Shown: positions 6,750 through 9,777 of the stretch, in pieces
Layout: every line of letters starts with the position of its first letter
How positions within the stretch are numbered: position 1 is the stretch's first letter
Assembly: GCA_903928045.1 (NCBI GenBank)
Contig: CAIYPH010000798.1
Span: 1-9,777 of the forward strand
Length of the DNA stretch: 9,777 nucleotides
DNA from: an uncultured Rhodospirillales bacterium
GTDB lineage: Bacteria; Pseudomonadota; Alphaproteobacteria; Acetobacterales; Acetobacteraceae
Reading direction: 5' to 3'
The notes under the pieces: model-generated
Database searches by the model: none
Seen by the model: only the letters and a program-made list of their open reading frames with translations
Told to the model about the DNA's origin: nothing
Made by a program: the position numbers and the translations under genes

Positions 6750-8255
6750 TCAAACGGCACTGTGGTTGCTCAGCGTGCGCCGCACGGCGTCCCGCCAGCC
6801 GGCATAGCTACGCTCGCGCTGCTCCGGCGCCATGGACGGGAGGAAGCGCCGCTCGAGCGCCCAGGTGCCGGCGAATGTGGCGGGGTCCGGGCACACGCCG
6901 GCTGCGAGGCCGGCCAGATAAGCCGCGCCGAGCGCCGTTGTCTCCAGCCCCATCGGGCGGTCGACCGGTGCGTCGAGCTGGTCGGCGAGGAACTGCATTG
7001 TCCAGTCGCTCGCCACCATCCCGCCATCGACGCGCAGCACCGTCTGCTCGGCGCCCTGCCAATCCGCCCGCATCGCCTCAATAATATCACGGGTTTGAAA
7101 AGCCACACTTTCCAGGGCGGCGCGGGCCAGTTCGCGCGGGCCGGTGTTGCGGGTCAGGCCGAACAGCGCGCCGCGGGCATCGGCATCCCACCATGGCGCG
7201 CCGAGGCCGACGAAGCCGGGCACGAGGTAGACGTTCTGCGCCGGGTCGGCGGCCGCCGCGAGGTCGCCGCTCTGCTCCGCCCGGGTGATCACCCCCAATC
7301 CGTCGCGCAGCCATTGCACCGCGGCTCCGGCGATGAAAATCGCTCCCTCGAGTGCATAGGTCCGCCGTCCCTCAAGTTGCAGCGCGACCGTGGTCAGCAT
7401 ACGCGAGCGCGAGGGAACCTGCGCCTCACCGGTGTTGAGCAGGAGGAAACAGCCGGTGCCATACGTCGATTTCACCATCCCGGGCTGGAAACAGGCCTGC
7501 CCGACGCTCGCCGCCTGCTGATCGCCGGCGATCCCGCGGATAGCAACCGGGGCGCCGAGAATGCCGGGCTCGGTGTGGCCGAAGGAGCCGGAGCTGTCGC
7601 GCACCTCGGGCAACAGGGACGCGGGCACCCGGAACAGGCGCAGGAGATCGCTGTCCCAGGTGCCGGCGCCGATATCGTAGAGCATCGTGCGGCTGGCGTT
7701 GGTCGCGTCCGTCGCGTGGACGCGGCCGCCAGTGAGGCGCCAGAGCAACCATGTGTCGACGGTGCCGAAGGCGAGTTCGCCTGCTTCGGCGGCCGCGCGG
7801 GCCCCGGGCACGTTGTCGAGTAGCCAGGCGATCTTGGTAGCACAAAAATAGGGGTCCAGTAGCAGGCCGCTGCGCTGGGATACCAACTCCTCATGGCCGC
7901 CGTCGCGCAGTCCGGCGCAGATATCGGCGGTGCGCCGGTCCTGCCAGACGATCGCGTTGTGGATGGCGGCTCCAGTGTCACGCCGCCAGACCACCGTTGT
8001 CTCGCGCTGATTGGTGATGCCGATGCCGGCAATGTCACGGGGGTCCGCGCCGGAAGCGGCGAGCGCCTCGCGCAGTACGGCGACACTGTCGGCGAACAGA
8101 TCCTCAGGCGCATGCTCGACCCAGCCGCTGGCCGGGAAATGCTGGGTGAGATCCCGCCGCGCCGTCGCCAGCGGCGCAAGTATCTGGGAACGGTAGGCAA
8201 TCGCCCGCGTCGAGGTAGTACCTTGGTCGAGGGCGATGACGATATCCTGAGCCAT
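6750..8255 (-). CDS. glpK: Glycerol kinase GlpK
   Basis: GlpK phosphorylates glycerol with ATP to sn-glycerol 3-phosphate in the cytoplasm, trapping it for lipid synthesis or oxidation by GlpD. It has 501 residues, typical for a FGGY-family glycerol kinase. Landmarks are [11 protein letters not shown] (8-18), NQRETTVVW (82-90) with R84/E85, DPYF (134-137) with Y136, [14 protein letters not shown] (164-177), GIAGDQQAA (241-249) with D245, [14 protein letters not shown] (263-276) and VDGGMVASD (409-417). R84, E85, Y136 and D245 match the E. coli glycerol-binding set. The region aligned with the E. coli fructose-bisphosphate loop (GGKGG) reads PGILGAP here. The frame extends upstream to 8528, but the chosen ATG has GGGAGA 8 bp upstream and begins the conserved domain. 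No glpF, glpD or glpR is seen in the window. Confidence 0.97.
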   Translation of the reverse strand: MAQDIVIALDQGTTSTRAIAYRSQILAPLATARRDLTQHFPASGWVEHAPEDLFADSVAVLREALAASGADPRDIAGIGITNQRETTVVWRRDTGAAIHNAIVWQDRRTADICAGLRDGGHEELVSQRSGLLLDPYFCATKIAWLLDNVPGARAAAEAGELAFGTVDTWLLWRLTGGRVHATDATNASRTMLYDIGAGTWDSDLLRLFRVPASLLPEVRDSSGSFGHTEPGILGAPVAIRGIAGDQQAASVGQACFQPGMVKSTYGTGCFLLLNTGEAQVPSRSRMLTTVALQLEGRRTYALEGAIFIAGAAVQWLRDGLGVITRAEQSGDLAAAADPAQNVYLVPGFVGLGAPWWDADARGALFGLTRNTGPRELARAALESVAFQTRDIIEAMRADWQGAEQTVLRVDGGMVASDWTMQFLADQLDAPVDRPMGLETTALGAAYLAGLAAGVCPDPATFAGTWALERRFLPSMAPEQRERSYAGWRDAVRRTLSNHSAV

Positions 8256-8310
8256 AGCGTGGATCTCCCGGCGGTGCGTTTTCTTGGCTGATTGGGTGCC
8301 TGGATACACA

Positions 8311-8333
8311 AAATGTGGGGTCAATGCACATTT
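8311..8333. repeat. Perfect 7-bp inverted repeat AAATGTG-N9-CACATTT, candidate operator
   Basis: AAATGTG (8311-8317) and CACATTT (8327-8333) form an exact inverted repeat with a 9-bp spacer. The arms are about two helical turns long end to end, the size of a dimeric repressor or activator site. A third CACA (8307-8310) precedes the left arm and forms CACA-AAA-TGTG with it. The spacer contains, on the minus strand, the TTGACC that could be the glpK -35, so a bound protein would affect glpK transcription. It does not match the E. coli GlpR half-site (ATGTTCG) beyond ATGT. Confidence 0.4.
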
Positions 8334-8393
8334 CACGGGGATTGGGCGGTCGATCGTTCGCGTTAACGTTGTTTTCATCAACTTTCCGTGAAA
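8331..8393. repeat. 8-bp inverted repeat TTTCACGG / CCGTGAAA with 47-bp spacer
   Basis: TTTCACGG (8331-8338) and CCGTGAAA (8386-8393) are exact reverse complements. The left arm overlaps the right arm of the AAATGTG repeat. The wide spacing could fit two separate sites of one regulator or DNA looping. A chance origin is possible. Confidence 0.3.
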
Positions 8394-8505
8394 CACTGTT
8401 CCTCTGCGGTAGATCCCCGTCCGGGTGATATGCCGGGAGCGCAATTTTTGTTTAAATGACGGTTCCAAGCTGCGCAGATCATTCGCTTTTCGGCAGGTGC
8501 CCGTA

Positions 8506-9777
8506 ATGTCGTCTCCGTCGGTCATCACCGATCAACAGCGCATACCCAAGATGAGCCGGGTCCTCCGGCTGGTCGCGGTATTGATGCTTGCGTTGATCAC
8601 CGCCGCGGTGCTGCAGCGCCTGCTCCTTCAGCGCGACGTTCTTATCGAGAATGCGACCAACGATCTCTCCCGGCTGGACATGTTGTTCGTCGAGCAAACC
8701 GGGCGGTCGATCGAAGCGGTCGACATGGTTCTGCGCGATCTCGCGGAACAACTCAGCAATCCCGCCACAGCCGATACGGTGAACCGCATCTCGCTGTCGG
8801 AGAGGATCGAGCGGCGGGTCGATGGAGTCGCACAGATCTTGCAAGTTGCGGTTCTCGATCGGGACGGCAACCCGGTGACAGTGGTGCCCGGCCAGCAGGA
8901 ACCCTTCGACCCGGCCCAATTCGCGGCGGGGCAGCAGATCATTCGCAGCTTGCGCGATGACATGTCGGCCACGCTGCGGGTTGGCGCCCCTTTCCGCGCT
9001 CAGGGGGGACCATGGACGGCCTTGATCGGCCGCCGTTTCTCGGATGAGCGTGGGGCATTTGCCGGGGGCGTGGTTGCCTGCCTGAACCTGGCCTTTTTTG
9101 AGGAATTCTACCACTCGGTGGAGATCGCGGACGATGGCGTGATCACTTTGTACACCCGCGATGGACTTGTACTCGCGACGTCCCCACACTTGGATGCCAC
9201 GATCGGCGGGAACACCGCCGAGGGGCCGCTGTTCAAGTCGTTGCTCGGCAGCGGGTTGGCCGGCGCCGGCGTCATCCCCGGCGCGGGGGACGGCGGCGCG
9301 CGAATTGCCGCGATCCGGGCTCACAAGACGCTGCCCATCGCGATATCGGTGTCAATTTCGCGCCACGACGCCCTCAGGGACTGGCAACGGCGCGGCGTGC
9401 TGCTTCTGCTAGGCGGGGTCTCGCTGGCCGGCCTAGTGTGGGCGTTGCTCTTCTATATCGCGCTGCAGACCCGGCGGGTCGAGGATTTGCTGGCTGAAAA
9501 CAGCCTCGCCCGCGCGGCGGCCGAGCAGGCCAATGTCAAGCTAAAAGCGCAGATCGAAGAGCGCGAGCGAACCGAGGCCGCGCTGCATCAGGCCCAGCGG
9601 CTCGAGGCGATCGGCCAGCTCACAGGCGGAGTTGCCCATGATTTCAATAATTTGCTAACCGTTCTGCTGGGAAATATTGATCTCATGCAGGCACGCGTGC
9701 CCGGGGACCGCCGTGCGCCTGATCCGGCGATCGTTACCCGGCTCGATCGCATGCGGGCGGCCGCCGAAAAGGGCGCC
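8506..9777 (+). CDS. Membrane sensor histidine kinase, N-terminal 424 residues (3' end outside window)
   Basis: An uninterrupted plus-strand frame runs from ATG 8506 to the window edge without a stop. The translation starts [22 protein letters not shown]1 lies at about residues 22-40. An extracytoplasmic domain of about 255 residues follows, whose LRVGAPFR (157-164), [11 protein letters not shown] (170-180) and [16 protein letters not shown] (212-227) resemble a double-Cache (PDC) ligand sensor. TM2 is at 298-320, then a charged coiled coil (about 326-367) leading straight to the H-box [19 protein letters not shown] (366-384), with H378 the predicted phosphoacceptor. The VAHDFNNLL form is typical of kinases that often carry a C-terminal receiver domain, so this may be a hybrid kinase; that part is not visible. 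AGGTG 6 bp upstream supports the start; M16 is an alternative. The ligand is unknown. It is divergent from glpK, so a shared signal is possible but unproven. Confidence 0.88.
   Translation, partial: MSSPSVITDQQRIPKMSRVLRLVAVLMLALITAAVLQRLLLQRDVLIENATNDLSRLDMLFVEQTGRSIEAVDMVLRDLAEQLSNPATADTVNRISLSERIERRVDGVAQILQVAVLDRDGNPVTVVPGQQEPFDPAQFAAGQQIIRSLRDDMSATLRVGAPFRAQGGPWTALIGRRFSDERGAFAGGVVACLNLAFFEEFYHSVEIADDGVITLYTRDGLVLATSPHLDATIGGNTAEGPLFKSLLGSGLAGAGVIPGAGDGGARIAAIRAHKTLPIAISVSISRHDALRDWQRRGVLLLLGGVSLAGLVWALLFYIALQTRRVEDLLAENSLARAAAEQANVKLKAQIEERERTEAALHQAQRLEAIGQLTGGVAHDFNNLLTVLLGNIDLMQARVPGDRRAPDPAIVTRLDRMRAAAEKGA

Larger units (their letters stand above)
8256..8505. promoter_or_regulatory. 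Divergent intergenic region between glpK and the sensor kinase
   Basis: This 250-bp stretch is visibly richer in A/T than the coding regions and should hold promoters for both genes. The glpK ribosome-binding site (minus GGGAGA, plus-strand 8264-8269) lies at one end. AGGTG (8495-8499), 6 bp before the kinase ATG, lies at the other. A minus-strand TTGACC (8324..8319) resembles a -35 for glpK, but no good -10 sits 16-18 bp downstream. On the plus side TTAAAT (8452-8457) resembles a -10 without a clear -35. Several inverted repeats, listed separately, cluster between 8307 and 8393, and CGTTAACG (8361-8368) is an 8-bp palindrome. Confidence 0.5.

Noticed and set aside
6719..6760. 14-residue N-terminal extension of TrpG
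   Set aside because: The family begins at [11 protein letters not shown], and the extension lies partly inside the glpK 3' end.
8256..8528. 91-residue N-terminal extension of GlpK
   Set aside because: The frame is open, but the extension has no similarity to glycerol kinases. A GGGAGA ribosome-binding site precedes the internal ATG at 8255, and the extension would overlap the divergent kinase start.
8344..8713. Exact 13-bp direct repeat GGGCGGTCGATCG at 8344 and 8701
   Set aside because: One 13-bp match in about 10 kb is near chance expectation, and the second copy lies inside the kinase coding sequence with no sign of mobility.
8479..9324. 281-codon minus-strand frame opposite the sensor kinase
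   Set aside because: The plus-strand frame encodes membrane helices, a sensor domain and an H-box without interruption; the minus frame has no motif.
1..9777. tRNA, rRNA, CRISPR array, insertion sequence or phage genes
   Set aside because: No cloverleaf, spaced direct-repeat array, transposase motif or terminal inverted repeats were found on reading both strands.

Overview
The window is high-GC, densely coded bacterial DNA with heavy use of stop/start overlaps. The gene content and the trpG-trpD-trpC-moaC order point to an alphaproteobacterium, possibly a Rhodospirillales/Acetobacteraceae-type heterotroph. The class is inferred with moderate confidence and the family with low confidence.

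Region 1 (1-3844) looks like an oxidative or accessory catabolic module. An iron-dependent alcohol dehydrogenase and the first codons of a further gene (cut by the left edge) run on the minus strand. Divergent from them, across a 123-bp gap, is a plus-strand pair: a CYP153-type cytochrome P450 (terminal alkane/fatty-acyl hydroxylase family) and a class III PLP aminotransferase. The aminotransferase GTG start overlaps the P450 stop codon. Hydroxylation, alcohol oxidation and transamination are chemically compatible steps, so the three may handle one aliphatic substrate. That pathway is inference. No ferredoxin or ferredoxin reductase for the P450 is present here.

Region 2 (3841-8255, all minus strand) reads glpK, trpG, trpD, trpC, moaC in transcription order. 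Gaps are 31 bp and 12 bp, followed by two 4-bp ATGA overlaps. It combines glycerol phosphorylation, three tryptophan-pathway enzymes (anthranilate synthase glutaminase subunit, anthranilate phosphoribosyltransferase, indole-3-glycerol-phosphate synthase) and a molybdenum-cofactor enzyme. trpE is not next to trpG, and moaC ends tail-to-tail against the aminotransferase, the two stop codons sharing TTAA.

Region 3 (8256-9777) starts with a 250-bp divergent intergenic stretch holding several inverted repeats. It continues into the first 424 codons of a membrane sensor histidine kinase on the plus strand: two transmembrane helices flanking a probable periplasmic Cache-type domain, a coiled coil and an H-box. 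The right edge of the window cuts the gene.

No tRNA, rRNA, CRISPR array, insertion sequence or convincing rho-independent terminator was seen. The most interesting locus is the translationally coupled CYP153-aminotransferase pair with its divergent alcohol dehydrogenase.
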